Source: Peptoniphilus catoniae
GTDB taxonomy: Bacteria > Bacillota > Clostridia > Tissierellales > Peptoniphilaceae
Assembly (NCBI RefSeq): GCF_901447155.2
Contig: NZ_LR588413.1
Span: 310,001-374,000, forward strand
Direction: 5' to 3'
DNA: 64,000 nt
A program made the translations under genes and the position numbers. Below, piece after piece: positions 44,958-53,214 of this stretch (positions are counted from its first letter, which is position 1; each line of letters starts with the position of its first letter). A model generated the notes under the pieces. The model saw only the letters and a program-made list of their open reading frames with translations. It was not told where the DNA came from and searched no databases.

Positions 44958-47193
44958 ACTTAATTATAAATATTAAAAGAATAATCCAAGCTATAAGAAA
45001 TGTTAAATCTAAAGGTTCTTTATCTAAATAACCCTTAAATGTAATCCTGTCTCCTGTGATTTTAAGTTTTATTCCCCCGTTAAAATTAGTGGATTTCCAA
45101 ATTATTCCCTGGGCATTAAGCCTATCTATCAGCTCATTTCCGGGGTGGTTATAAATATTATCAAGGCCTGCACTTATAGTGGCAAACTTTGGATTAACTC
45201 TTTCTAAAAATTCCTGTGACCCTGATGTATTCGACCCGTGATGAGGGACCTTTAAAAGGTCGGCATTTACATTTATAAACTTCTCCCTATCTTCACTTAT
45301 GTCTCCTGTAAAAAGTGATTTAAAGCCCTTATAGTCCGTTAAAAACACCATAGATTTATCATTGGACTTAAACTTTTCCAAAGACGCCGATATAACTTTA
45401 ATATTAAGATCTTTTAACTTAAACCTATCTCCGGTTTTTAAAAGATAAACCTTGTCCGCCTTTTTCTTTAACAAGTCAACATATTCATTGTCCTCATAAT
45501 AGGGCAAATATACATTTTTTATCTTTACATAGTCTATTATATCAAAAAGTCCGTCAGAATGATCCAAATCAAAGTGGCTGATAAATAAATTATCTATTTT
45601 CTTTATTCCCTTACTTCTTAAAGCTTTAAGGGTATAAATCTCTCCACTTCTATAGTCCCTATTAAAGGACCCTGCCAAGTCCACCATTGTATAACTATTG
45701 CCATCTCTTATTAAAGTCGACTCACCTTGTGCAACATATAAAAAATCCATTTCATAGCTTCTGCAATAATTATAATAATAAATAGAAAAGCTTAAAATAA
45801 AGACTCCTACCATTGACACAAAAACAGCCTTATTAAATTTATAATATCCTTTAAATTTTTCCCTTACTAAATATAAAGCTATTGCTGAATAATAAACTAC
45901 AAGAGATGCCGGGCTTAGAGTAAAGAGGTTTAAATTTATAAAGTTTAATTTATTAATAAAGCTTAAAATAAAATTTGACAAGTCCAAAGCTAAGTTAACA
46001 GACGGTGCAAGGATAAAAGAGGCAAAGTTAAAAATCACCATTAAATAAGACAAAACTATTGCAAAGGTATAAAAGGGTAAAACTATTAAATTGGAAATAA
46101 ATCCTAAAATAGAAAATTCATTAAAATAATAAAGACAAGCGGGCAAAATCATTAAACTTACAGAAGAAGTTAAGGCTAAAGAAGAAGAGAATTTCCTCCT
46201 CTTAAATAAAATATTAAACCTCCTATAAAATAAAATTATTCCCAAAACACTTAAATAACTAAGAAGAAAGGAGAGAGAATAAAAGGCATAAGGATTTATT
46301 AAAAGTGTAAGTGTCCCACTTAAAGCAAGCGCATCGATAGATCTGTACTTCTTTTTAAAAATAAAAGATAAAAACAAAAAGAGATACATTAAATATGCCC
46401 TTAATGCACCAAGGGGCATAAAGACCAAATATATGTAGCTAAAGGCTATAAAAAGAGAAAAGAGTCTTCTTTTAATCTTTGAAAATTTTAAAAGCTCCAG
46501 AAGCTTTTCACTTATTAGAAGAATTAATCCTATATGTAGTCCTGACATTGCAAGTATATGAGAAAGCCCCGCCTGTCTGAAATCTAACTTCCTCCCATCA
46601 TCTATATAGTCGGAATCGGCTAAGAGTACAGCTAAAATTATTTTTTTATTATCTTCACTTAAGGGCCTTAAGGAAGCTTTTACATAGTCTCTGAAGCCTG
46701 ACTTTAAATTATTCAAATAAGACTTTCCCAAAAAATCAACTTTGTTTACATAGATAATATAATTTATCCCCTTGGACTTTAAATATCCCCTGTAATTAAA
46801 ATCAAAGTCATTCATTTTGCCTAAAGGTTTTTTAGATTTACCTTCTATTTTTACCTTGTCACCCAAATTTAAAGGCTCTTCTGAATAAATTAAATACCTG
46901 TTAAAAAATTTATCTCTTAAAACATACCTTCTATTATTTTTTAAACTGTCTTCTACTATCGTTCCTATTATAGTTACATTTTCATCAAGAATAATGGAGT
47001 TTTTAAAGTTTAGAGAAATAACATTTATTAAAAATACAAGTGCCAGTACTATTAAAAATCTGTTTTTTCTACTAAAGTCTTTATATAAAAAACCTAAAAG
47101 TCCGATAAAAGCAAGTGCTAATAAAGAGCTTATATTAAATTTATCGGCACAAATTATTCCAAGTAAAGAAAAAACAAAGACTAATATAAACAT
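44911..47193 (-). CDS. comEC: Competence protein ComEC/Rec2 (DNA uptake channel)
   Basis: About 760 residues. An N-terminal hydrophobic pair and OB-like domain (~25-150) precede the competence domain with many membrane helices (LSHILAMSGLHIGLILLISE is diagnostic), and a C-terminal metallo-beta-lactamase-like nuclease domain (ISHFDLDHSDGLF, VPHHGSNTSGS) follows. It carries single-stranded DNA across the membrane. Together with the pilus operon at 5-12 kb it makes DNA uptake plausible. No comEA lies next to it. ATG 47193 is preferred, with GAGGTGG upstream; an ATG at 47238 has none. Confidence 0.92.
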   Translation of the reverse strand: MFILVFVFSLLGIICADKFNISSLLALAFIGLLGFLYKDFSRKNRFLIVLALVFLINVISLNFKNSIILDENVTIIGTIVEDSLKNNRRYVLRDKFFNRYLIYSEEPLNLGDKVKIEGKSKKPLGKMNDFDFNYRGYLKSKGINYIIYVNKVDFLGKSYLNNLKSGFRDYVKASLRPLSEDNKKIILAVLLADSDYIDDGRKLDFRQAGLSHILAMSGLHIGLILLISEKLLELLKFSKIKRRLFSLFIAFSYIYLVFMPLGALRAYLMYLFLFLSFIFKKKYRSIDALALSGTLTLLINPYAFYSLSFLLSYLSVLGIILFYRRFNILFKRRKFSSSLALTSSVSLMILPACLYYFNEFSILGFISNLIVLPFYTFAIVLSYLMVIFNFASFILAPSVNLALDLSNFILSFINKLNFINLNLFTLSPASLVVYYSAIALYLVREKFKGYYKFNKAVFVSMVGVFILSFSIYYYNYCRSYEMDFLYVAQGESTLIRDGNSYTMVDLAGSFNRDYRSGEIYTLKALRSKGIKKIDNLFISHFDLDHSDGLFDIIDYVKIKNVYLPYYEDNEYVDLLKKKADKVYLLKTGDRFKLKDLNIKVISASLEKFKSNDKSMVFLTDYKGFKSLFTGDISEDREKFINVNADLLKVPHHGSNTSGSQEFLERVNPKFATISAGLDNIYNHPGNELIDRLNAQGIIWKSTNFNGGIKLKITGDRITFKGYLDKEPLDLTFLIAWIILLIFIIKYGEYFAVQGNLQKRN

Positions 47194-47230
47194 GGTCCAC
47201 CTCATGTTGATTATAATATCTGCCTTATTA

Positions 47231-47259
47231 TTTAACAAGGCGTGTCAATGTGATAAAAT
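47231..47259 (+). promoter_or_regulatory. Possible promoter of the AlaX-like gene
   Basis: TTTAAC (47231-47236) and TAAAAT (47254-47259), spacer 17 nt, divergent from comEC and about 25 nt before the start codon. Confidence 0.4.
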
Positions 47260-47285
47260 ATAGAGAAGAATATAAAGGAGCTATT

Positions 47286-48605
47286 ATGAAAAAAAGATAC
47301 ATTGATTACCCTTATGAAAAAGAATACCAATCAGATATTTTAAAAAGTATTTCTCCGGACTATAAAAGTCCCGCAGAATCAATAATATTTTTCGGAACTG
47401 AAAAATTGGAGGGAGATATTTATACAATAAATTCAAAAAGACCAGAACTTAGAGAAATTGCAGGCACCATTTACTTTAAAACCGATGGCGATAAAATTAT
47501 CCAGGCTATAGACTACCCTCACAGACTTGACCTTATGCAACAAAATCTCGTTAATGCCCTAGTAAGACTTTGTATAGAAAAGTCCACGGATTTAAAAATA
47601 AATGACTACAAAATCTCCTCTTCAGAAAATCTTTTAAGCCTTAATGCCAAAGATATATCTTATAAAAATGTAGATAGAATTGAAGAGCTTGCTAACCATT
47701 TAAGCTTGGCAAATCTTAAAATCTCAAAGGACCCACTGGATAAAGAAATATCCATTGAAGGCTACGGGAAGGTGTCCTATGAAGGCCCCTGCCTTGAAAG
47801 AACCGGCGAGGTAGGCATTATAAAAATAAAAAAGATTTCAAGGGATAAGGACAAAATTATTCTTCACCTTGTAGGAGGAGAAAGAGCCTTAAAAGACTAT
47901 AGAGATAAAGCTTATATAATTTCAAACCTTAAAAGCCTTTTGTTTTTAAATAATGAAGAGGATATTTTAAAAGAGGTAAAGGCTTTAAAATCAAATTTTA
48001 AACCTATGGATCAGGATAAAATAAAAAATCTTGCCAAAGAAGATAAGCCTGCAAAAGAAGCTGATGAAAAAAAGCCTTGTGAAAAAGTTGAAGAAAAAGG
48101 CAAAACCGAAGAAGCTTATTCTGATAATATAGAAAAACCAAAGTCTGAAGAATATGACAAAAATGAAATTAAAAAAGATTTTTTCGAAAAGCCTGTCCCG
48201 ACTAAAAAACCCTTGCAAAATGAAAGGCCCAAAGTAAACTTAGCTTCCAAATCTCAATCTATAGAAGGCCTAAAGAGTCTTGCCACAAGGGTTGGAGATG
48301 TTAACTATATTTATAAGATTATTAAGAATATAAGTCTTGAAGATTTAAAGGAAATATCTTCAACTATTATGAAAGAAAAAAATTACATTCAAATCTATGG
48401 TCTTGAAGGTCTTGACGGTGCACAAATTATAGTTACCAGATCCCAAAACTTAAATATAGATTTAAAGAGTATTATGGAAGAAATACCAAAGGGCTTTACG
48501 TTTAACGGTTATGGCAATATCTACCAGGTCGTTTTAAATCTGCCTTTAGATAAACTTTCAAGAGTTATGGAGCTCTTCCTTATTAAAATTAAAAACGCAA
48601 AATAA
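47286..48605 (+). CDS. Degenerate alanyl-tRNA editing (AlaX-like) protein with DHHA1-type C-terminus
   Basis: A 439-residue protein whose order of segments follows long AlaX/AlaRS editing proteins. The start KKRYIDYPYEKEYQSDIL matches their first strand and helix, RLDLMQQNLVNAL (80-92) matches the helix that normally reads HMQQHxxxHLL, YEGPCLERTGEVGIIKIKKI (165-184) matches CGGTHxxxTGEIGxIKI, and LVGGERALKDY (195-205) matches the RAL-DY box. Residues ~325-439 resemble DHHA1. The four zinc ligands are replaced: His, His, Cys, His become N87, A91, Y165, C169. A Lys/Glu/Pro-rich linker (~255-320) is unusual. It is therefore probably not a zinc-dependent deacylase; tRNA binding may remain. AAAGGAGC precedes the ATG. 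Confidence 0.7.
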   Translation: MKKRYIDYPYEKEYQSDILKSISPDYKSPAESIIFFGTEKLEGDIYTINSKRPELREIAGTIYFKTDGDKIIQAIDYPHRLDLMQQNLVNALVRLCIEKSTDLKINDYKISSSENLLSLNAKDISYKNVDRIEELANHLSLANLKISKDPLDKEISIEGYGKVSYEGPCLERTGEVGIIKIKKISRDKDKIILHLVGGERALKDYRDKAYIISNLKSLLFLNNEEDILKEVKALKSNFKPMDQDKIKNLAKEDKPAKEADEKKPCEKVEEKGKTEEAYSDNIEKPKSEEYDKNEIKKDFFEKPVPTKKPLQNERPKVNLASKSQSIEGLKSLATRVGDVNYIYKIIKNISLEDLKEISSTIMKEKNYIQIYGLEGLDGAQIIVTRSQNLNIDLKSIMEEIPKGFTFNGYGNIYQVVLNLPLDKLSRVMELFLIKIKNAK

Positions 48606-48606
48606 A

Positions 48607-48634
48607 AAAGAGGGCTCAACCCTCTTTTTTTTTT
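48607..48634. terminator. Bidirectional terminator between AlaX-like gene and surface protein
   Basis: AAAAGAGGG / CCCTCTTTT with a five-base loop, followed by a run of T on the plus strand and TTTTTTATTTT on the minus strand. It ends both convergent genes. Confidence 0.92.
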
Positions 48635-48644
48635 GCATTTTTAA

Positions 48645-51600
48645 CTATTTAACTAAATTTATCCAACATTCTTCAAGTTTTCCTTCTTCAAATAATCTGT
48701 AGATGTGATTGTTTGAAGCTTCCATTATTTCATAATATGCCCAGTGATTACTGTCAAGATCAGCAAAGCCATGCAAGCTGTATTTAACATCTTCAAGTCC
48801 TCTTTGGCTAACCATACGGTCCATTAATCTGTTAAGCATGGTAACTACTTCCGCTCTTGTGATTTTTCCTTCAGGTTTAAAGGTGCCGTCAGGGTAGCCT
48901 AATATCCTTCCATTGCCATAAGCCTGGTTAATGGCATCTTCAAATTCATGGCCCTTTACATCGGCAAAAGGTGCTGTTTTGTCGTTTTTCTTGTCTATAA
49001 ATTGAAGAGCTCTTGCCATTTCTCCTCTTGTAATGGCCTCATTAGGTCTAAAGTTTCCATCCTTATCAGGAATCATTAAGTTTTTCTTTACAACTGCATT
49101 AATTGCTGCGTTGTACCATCCGCTTTCTACGTCTTTAAAATCAGGCTTTGTGTCATCTGACATGTCAAGTTTTACAAGACGTGCAATCATGGTTGCCGCT
49201 TCTGCTCTTGTTAAGTTTGATTCCGGCTTAAAGCTTCCATCAGGATATCCTTTTATATAGGCCGTGTGTTCGTGAGTCTCGTAGGCTTTTTCTTGATAGA
49301 TTGGAGTGCTGAAAGAGTAGTAATCAGGGAACCAATCAAAGTTATAAAATCTGTCATGCTCATGGTTATGTTCAGGTGTATAGTCTTTTATGCCTACAAC
49401 TATAACTGTTGAGCCTCCGGGTAGATCCGGATCTGTAACTGTTATAACAATAGGTCCGTCAACATTTGATCCCGGGGTTACTATTATTTCTCCTGTGGAA
49501 GGATCAATTTTTGTAGGAATATCATTTCCATTTCCATCTTTTCCATTTACTTTTGTATCTTCATCAGGATTTTTTACAATAATGCCGGTACCTTGGTCAC
49601 TATTATCGGGATCAACAGGGTGCTTACCGCTATCATCAACAGTAGTTCCATTTTCGGGAGTCTGAGGATTGCTACCACTGTCTATAACCTTTATAGTAAC
49701 TGTAACTTCTTCTGTTGAATTATCGGGATATGTTACTACTACTGTTCCGGTTTTATCCCCTGTTGTACTTGTGTCAGGTGGAGTATTGTCTTTCCAGGTG
49801 TATGTTGTTCCATCGGGAAGTTCATTTTTATTTGCAATTCCGTCTTCCGCCTTAGGTGTTTCATTTTTTTCTACAATAAGGTCTTTTCCCTTTGGATTAT
49901 ACTTATCTGCATCAGATTGTCCGCCTGGTGTTTTAGCTGTTGCACTTGCAGGGTTTGATTTATTACCTGTTTTATCTTTAGCTGTTGCTGTTACTTCACT
50001 TCCGTCTTTTACCTTGTCTTCAGGAATTGTTATTTCTCCTGTATTTTCATCTACTGTTACTTCACTTCCGTCAGGTACAGTCCACTTGTTGTCGTCACCT
50101 TTTGTTGCTGTTACTTCTTTGTCGTTTCCGTCGTTGTCCTTATATTTTACAGTTACTGTTTTTGTATCTTCGTCTGCCGGTGGTGTTATATTCACACTAC
50201 CGTCATCATTTGCTACAATATTCGGTGCAGCAGGTGCTGTTGTGTCAACTGGTGTTTTAGCTGTTGCACTTGCAGGGTCTGATTCATTACCTGTTTTATC
50301 TTTAGCTGTTGCTGTTACTTCACTTCCGTCTTTTACCTTGTCTTCAGGAATTGTTATTTTTCCTGTGTTTTCGTCTACTGTTACTTCACTTCCGTCAGGT
50401 ACAGTCCACTTGTTGTCGTCACCTTTTGTTGCTGTTACTTCTTTGTCGTTTCCGTCATTGTCCTTATATTTTACAGTTACTGTTTTTGTGTCTTCGTCTG
50501 CCGGTGGTGTTATGTCTACGCTCCCGTCATCATTTGCTACAAGGTTAGGGAAAGCAGGTGGTGTTGTATCCGTAATAAATTCTACATTTAATGTAACATC
50601 GAACGTCTTATTATTAGGATTGCCACCTCGAGGTGCATAATTAAATTTCACTTCACTTGTATTTTCTTTTATTGTAAAAGAATCCCCATCTTTGTCCGCT
50701 CCAACTAAATCTGACACTCTACTTCCATCAAAATTTCCCGGAAAATCTGAAAACATAAATTTCCTTGTAAGACTGTCTACTTTTATAGTGTATTTTTGAT
50801 TAGCCCCATAAAAAATGAATACATTATCAGGAAGGTCTAAAGAAGTTATTTGGTTGTTATTACAAACAAAACGTTCAAGAGCTTTATTTTGGCTTAAATC
50901 CAAACTCGTTATTTGGTTTACTCCGCAATTAAGGGTTTTAAGAGCCTTATTTTGGTTTAAATCTAAGCTTGTTATTTTGTTTTTACTACAATTAACAATT
51001 TTAAGATTTGCATTATTGCTTAAATCCAAATTTGTAAGTTGATTATCATTACAATAAAGTTCTTCAAGATTTATGTTGGCTTTTAAATCCAGATTTGTTA
51101 TTTTGTTATTATTACACAAAAGTTTTTTAAGAGATGTGCATTCTTTCAGATTCAGATTTGTAAGTTGACAAGTATGGCAACAAAGTTCTTCAAGAGCTGT
51201 ATTTAATTTAAGATTTGTAAGTTTTTTATTCTCAGCACAATCAAGAGTGATAAGCTTAGTATTTTTACTTACATCTAAATAGCTATATTGATTGCTTCTA
51301 CATTGAAGATAAGTAAGTTCCGGGTTTCTGCTTAAATCCAAACTTTTCATATTATTGTGACCACAATTAAGCATAGTAAGATTCGGAACATTACCAAAGT
51401 CAAAATTAAGCTCATTATAATCAAAGTTTTCTATCCAAAGTTCTTTAAGTTTCGAATTTTCACATAATTTTAAAGTTTTTAGTGGATTTGAGCTACAATT
51501 AAGAGAAATGAGTTCAGTATTTTTACTTAAATCTAAGTCTGTAATACCATTAATAAACACATTAAGTTTTTTAAGCTTTGTAAAGTACTCCACTCCTTTT

Positions 51601-51902
51601 AGCGATTTTATATAAAGGCGCCAGCTTTTCCAACCTCCACGGTTAATTTCTGTAACGGCATCACACTCCGCCTGACTTAGTATGTCGTCTCCATTTTTAT
51701 CAAAATTATACTTCACATAACCTCTAAAAAACTCGTCAGGGAAATTAGTTTCATTTATTGGAACATCTCCCGGCGCTGCATAGACTGAAGATCCATTTAG
51801 AGAAAGACAGGTTAAAACCATTAGAAGGGCAAATATAAACTGCCATTTTCTTTTTAATAGATCTTTAATTTTTCCGTATATCCTATCGGACTTTGCTTTC
51901 AT
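48645..51902 (-). CDS. Large surface protein: leucine-rich repeats, Ig-like and Rib-like domains, SLH anchor
   Basis: A 1085-residue exported protein. A signal peptide ends at about residue 43 (SSVYA). An EF-hand-like loop ([12 protein letters not shown], ~68-79) precedes about a dozen 21-22-residue leucine-rich repeats with the L-x-x-L-x-C-x-x-N-x-I-x-x-L-D-L-S pattern (~100-370). Two nearly identical 108-residue bacterial Ig-like domains follow (~445-670), then a Rib/alpha-like domain ([14 protein letters not shown], ~680-760) and a Pro/Gly/Asp-rich part. The last ~185 residues carry three SLH modules ([21 protein letters not shown] and two more) that bind secondary wall polymer. LRR proteins of this type often bind host or other bacterial surfaces. 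AAGGAGG precedes the ATG; the promoter has a poly-G spacer. Confidence 0.93.
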   Translation of the reverse strand: MKAKSDRIYGKIKDLLKRKWQFIFALLMVLTCLSLNGSSVYAAPGDVPINETNFPDEFFRGYVKYNFDKNGDDILSQAECDAVTEINRGGWKSWRLYIKSLKGVEYFTKLKKLNVFINGITDLDLSKNTELISLNCSSNPLKTLKLCENSKLKELWIENFDYNELNFDFGNVPNLTMLNCGHNNMKSLDLSRNPELTYLQCRSNQYSYLDVSKNTKLITLDCAENKKLTNLKLNTALEELCCHTCQLTNLNLKECTSLKKLLCNNNKITNLDLKANINLEELYCNDNQLTNLDLSNNANLKIVNCSKNKITSLDLNQNKALKTLNCGVNQITSLDLSQNKALERFVCNNNQITSLDLPDNVFIFYGANQKYTIKVDSLTRKFMFSDFPGNFDGSRVSDLVGADKDGDSFTIKENTSEVKFNYAPRGGNPNNKTFDVTLNVEFITDTTPPAFPNLVANDDGSVDITPPADEDTKTVTVKYKDNDGNDKEVTATKGDDNKWTVPDGSEVTVDENTGKITIPEDKVKDGSEVTATAKDKTGNESDPASATAKTPVDTTAPAAPNIVANDDGSVNITPPADEDTKTVTVKYKDNDGNDKEVTATKGDDNKWTVPDGSEVTVDENTGEITIPEDKVKDGSEVTATAKDKTGNKSNPASATAKTPGGQSDADKYNPKGKDLIVEKNETPKAEDGIANKNELPDGTTYTWKDNTPPDTSTTGDKTGTVVVTYPDNSTEEVTVTIKVIDSGSNPQTPENGTTVDDSGKHPVDPDNSDQGTGIIVKNPDEDTKVNGKDGNGNDIPTKIDPSTGEIIVTPGSNVDGPIVITVTDPDLPGGSTVIVVGIKDYTPEHNHEHDRFYNFDWFPDYYSFSTPIYQEKAYETHEHTAYIKGYPDGSFKPESNLTRAEAATMIARLVKLDMSDDTKPDFKDVESGWYNAAINAVVKKNLMIPDKDGNFRPNEAITRGEMARALQFIDKKNDKTAPFADVKGHEFEDAINQAYGNGRILGYPDGTFKPEGKITRAEVVTMLNRLMDRMVSQRGLEDVKYSLHGFADLDSNHWAYYEIMEASNNHIYRLFEEGKLEECWINLVK
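49927..50555 (-). repeat. Tandem near-identical repeat, 324-bp period, inside the surface protein gene
   Basis: Two in-frame copies of a 324-bp unit (49927-50250 and from 50251) encode the Ig-like domains. They differ at only a few bases, for example E/K and N/D changes around GNKSNPAS versus GNESDPAS. The near identity points to recent duplication or gene conversion, and 324 is divisible by three, so loss or gain of a unit keeps the frame. Confidence 0.9.
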
Positions 51903-52028
51903 TTTTTTCCTCCTTAGTTATCTTCTCTTTAATACTCTCTTGTTTTTATTAAATCTTTAATCCTATTAATAGTTTATTTTTACCTTAGCCTCATCTCTTT
52001 TTATTTAAAAAGTTCAAATGTTAGCCTT

Positions 52029-52061
52029 ATTCTACCCCCCCCCCCCATGCTGTTTTGTCAA
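52029..52061 (-). promoter_or_regulatory. Putative phase-variable promoter with poly-G spacer
   Basis: On the minus strand TTGACA (52061-52056) and TAGAAT (52034-52029) flank a 21-nt spacer made of nine mixed bases and then 12 G in a row that abut the -10. The usual spacer is 17 nt, which would need about eight G. Slippage in the run would change spacer length and so promoter strength. The surface-protein ATG is about 125 nt downstream. Confidence 0.75.
52035..52046. repeat. Homopolymer tract of 12 C (12 G on the minus strand)
   Basis: An uninterrupted C12 in a genome where G and C runs of any length are rare. No other G or C run of comparable length was noticed in the window. Its exact count may be mis-sequenced or mixed in the population. 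Confidence 0.9.
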
Positions 52062-52112
52062 TCTGATAGGGTCTACTTGCCTGGTTTATTGGGCCTTATA
52101 TATTTATGCTAA

Positions 52113-52150
52113 TTAAAAAACTTGCCTTTAACCTAAGGCTTATAAGGCAA
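52113..52150 (-). terminator. Distal terminator after thrB
   Basis: TTGCCTT / AAGGCAA (52150-52144 with 52128-52122) forms a hairpin followed on the minus strand by GTTTTTTAATT. It is the second of two tandem hairpins and lies about 50 nt upstream of the -35 of the surface-protein promoter, which it insulates. Confidence 0.65.
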
Positions 52151-52152
52151 AA

Positions 52153-52176
52153 TAAAAAACCGCCACAGGGGCGGCT
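52153..52176 (-). terminator. Proximal terminator after thrB
   Basis: GCCGCC / GGCGGT GC-rich hairpin with a five-to-six-base loop, followed by TTTTTTATTTT on the minus strand. Confidence 0.8.
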
Positions 52177-52229
52177 GCTTTTATAATTAAATATTACATT
52201 AGATTGGAGTTATTTCAGCTTTAGCTATG

Positions 52230-52293
52230 AAAAAACCTTCATGTTAAAAAAGCTTTGCGGTTTATGTAAGTAAAAATAACAGAAGGTTTTTTA
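52230..52293. repeat. Inverted repeat near the thrB end
   Basis: AAAAAACCTTC at 52230-52240 and GAAGGTTTTTT at about 52282-52292 are exact mirrors separated by ~41 nt. The T-run makes it terminator-like on the plus strand, but no plus-strand gene reads into it. It may be the remains of a mobile element end or a terminator with an insertion in the loop. Confidence 0.4.
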
Positions 52294-52365
52294 TAAGTTT
52301 AATTGAATCATAGGCCTATATTATTAGAGATAGCTGTAGATTTAGGAGTATTAAGTTTTATAATT

Positions 52366-53214
52366 TTACTCCTTTATATAGGTGCCTCTGTTGTCTATTT
52401 TAAGATTTAATATTTTCCAATGGGCCTGTGTTTCTATTGACCTTAGAGAGCTTTCGACTCCTTCATTGGCTTCTTCGGTTATTGCCATTAGAGAAGGTCC
52501 CGCTCCTGATATAAATAAAACTCCATTGCTTCTTGTTACTTCTTCTTTTATAAGATTATAGTCCTTTATAAGTTTCTTTCTGTAAGGTTCATGAAGTCTA
52601 TCCTCAGCTACTCCCTTTAAAAGTGCAAAGTCACCTGTTCTTAAAGCCTGTGTAATAAGACTTGCAGCAGCAATATTTAACACGGCATCTTCAAGTGCAA
52701 CTTCTTTCTTAACGACCTTTCTTGCCTCCTTGGTTTCAAGTTTAAAGTCAGGCACAAGAAGAATAAACTTTAATTTTTCTGATAGTAAAGATTTATAATA
52801 AAAAACCTCCTTATCTCTTACAAGTGAAGTTACATGGCCTCCTAAAAGTGCAGGTGCCACATTATCGGGATGGCCCTCAATTTCCGTCGCCATTTTTAAA
52901 AGAGCCTTCTTATTAAGATTAAGACCGCTATATTCATTTGCAAAAACAAGACTTGCAACTATACAAGAGGCGGAGCTGCCAAGACCCCTTGACATGGGTA
53001 TATCCCCCTTAACCCTTATATTAAGCTCAGGCACTTTAAACTTATAGCTTTTAAAAAAATAATCAACAGATTTATACATTAAGGATTTTTTAGTGGCCTC
53101 ATCTGTTTTATCCGCTAATGAAAAATAAAAATCGTTATATAAATTAAAAGCAAGACCCATGGAATCATATCCCGGTCCTATATTGGCACTTGTTGCCGGA
53201 ACTCTAATTATCAC
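52366..53214 (-). CDS. thrB: Homoserine kinase
   Basis: A 282-residue GHMP kinase that makes O-phosphohomoserine for threonine synthesis. RVPATSANIGPGYDSMGLA opens it, the ATP loop is GDIPMSRGLGSSASCIVA, EGHPDNVAPALLGG and the C-terminal GVLFISGAGPSLMAI follow. The start is GTG, overlapping the thrC stop by four bases, with GGGAG upstream. Confidence 0.95.
   Translation of the reverse strand: MIIRVPATSANIGPGYDSMGLAFNLYNDFYFSLADKTDEATKKSLMYKSVDYFFKSYKFKVPELNIRVKGDIPMSRGLGSSASCIVASLVFANEYSGLNLNKKALLKMATEIEGHPDNVAPALLGGHVTSLVRDKEVFYYKSLLSEKLKFILLVPDFKLETKEARKVVKKEVALEDAVLNIAAASLITQALRTGDFALLKGVAEDRLHEPYRKKLIKDYNLIKEEVTRSNGVLFISGAGPSLMAITEEANEGVESSLRSIETQAHWKILNLKIDNRGTYIKE

Larger units (their letters stand above)
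51903..52365. other. 463-bp intergenic region upstream of the surface protein gene
   Basis: It holds, from left to right, the ribosome-binding site and a 5' leader of about 120 nt for the surface-protein gene, the poly-G promoter, two tandem hairpins that end the thr operon, and a further inverted repeat next to the thrB stop. No open frame of note was found on either strand. Confidence 0.7.

Noticed and set aside
49669-50640. A 323-codon open frame on the plus strand opposite the Ig-like repeats
   Set aside because: It is antisense to a clear coding region, is made of a Val/Ser/Leu-rich low-complexity string created by the codon bias of the repeats, and has no ribosome-binding site.
52230-52293. 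Inverted repeat as an insertion-sequence end pair
   Set aside because: The arms are only 11 bp, there is no target duplication visible and nothing coding lies between them; kept only as a low-confidence repeat.
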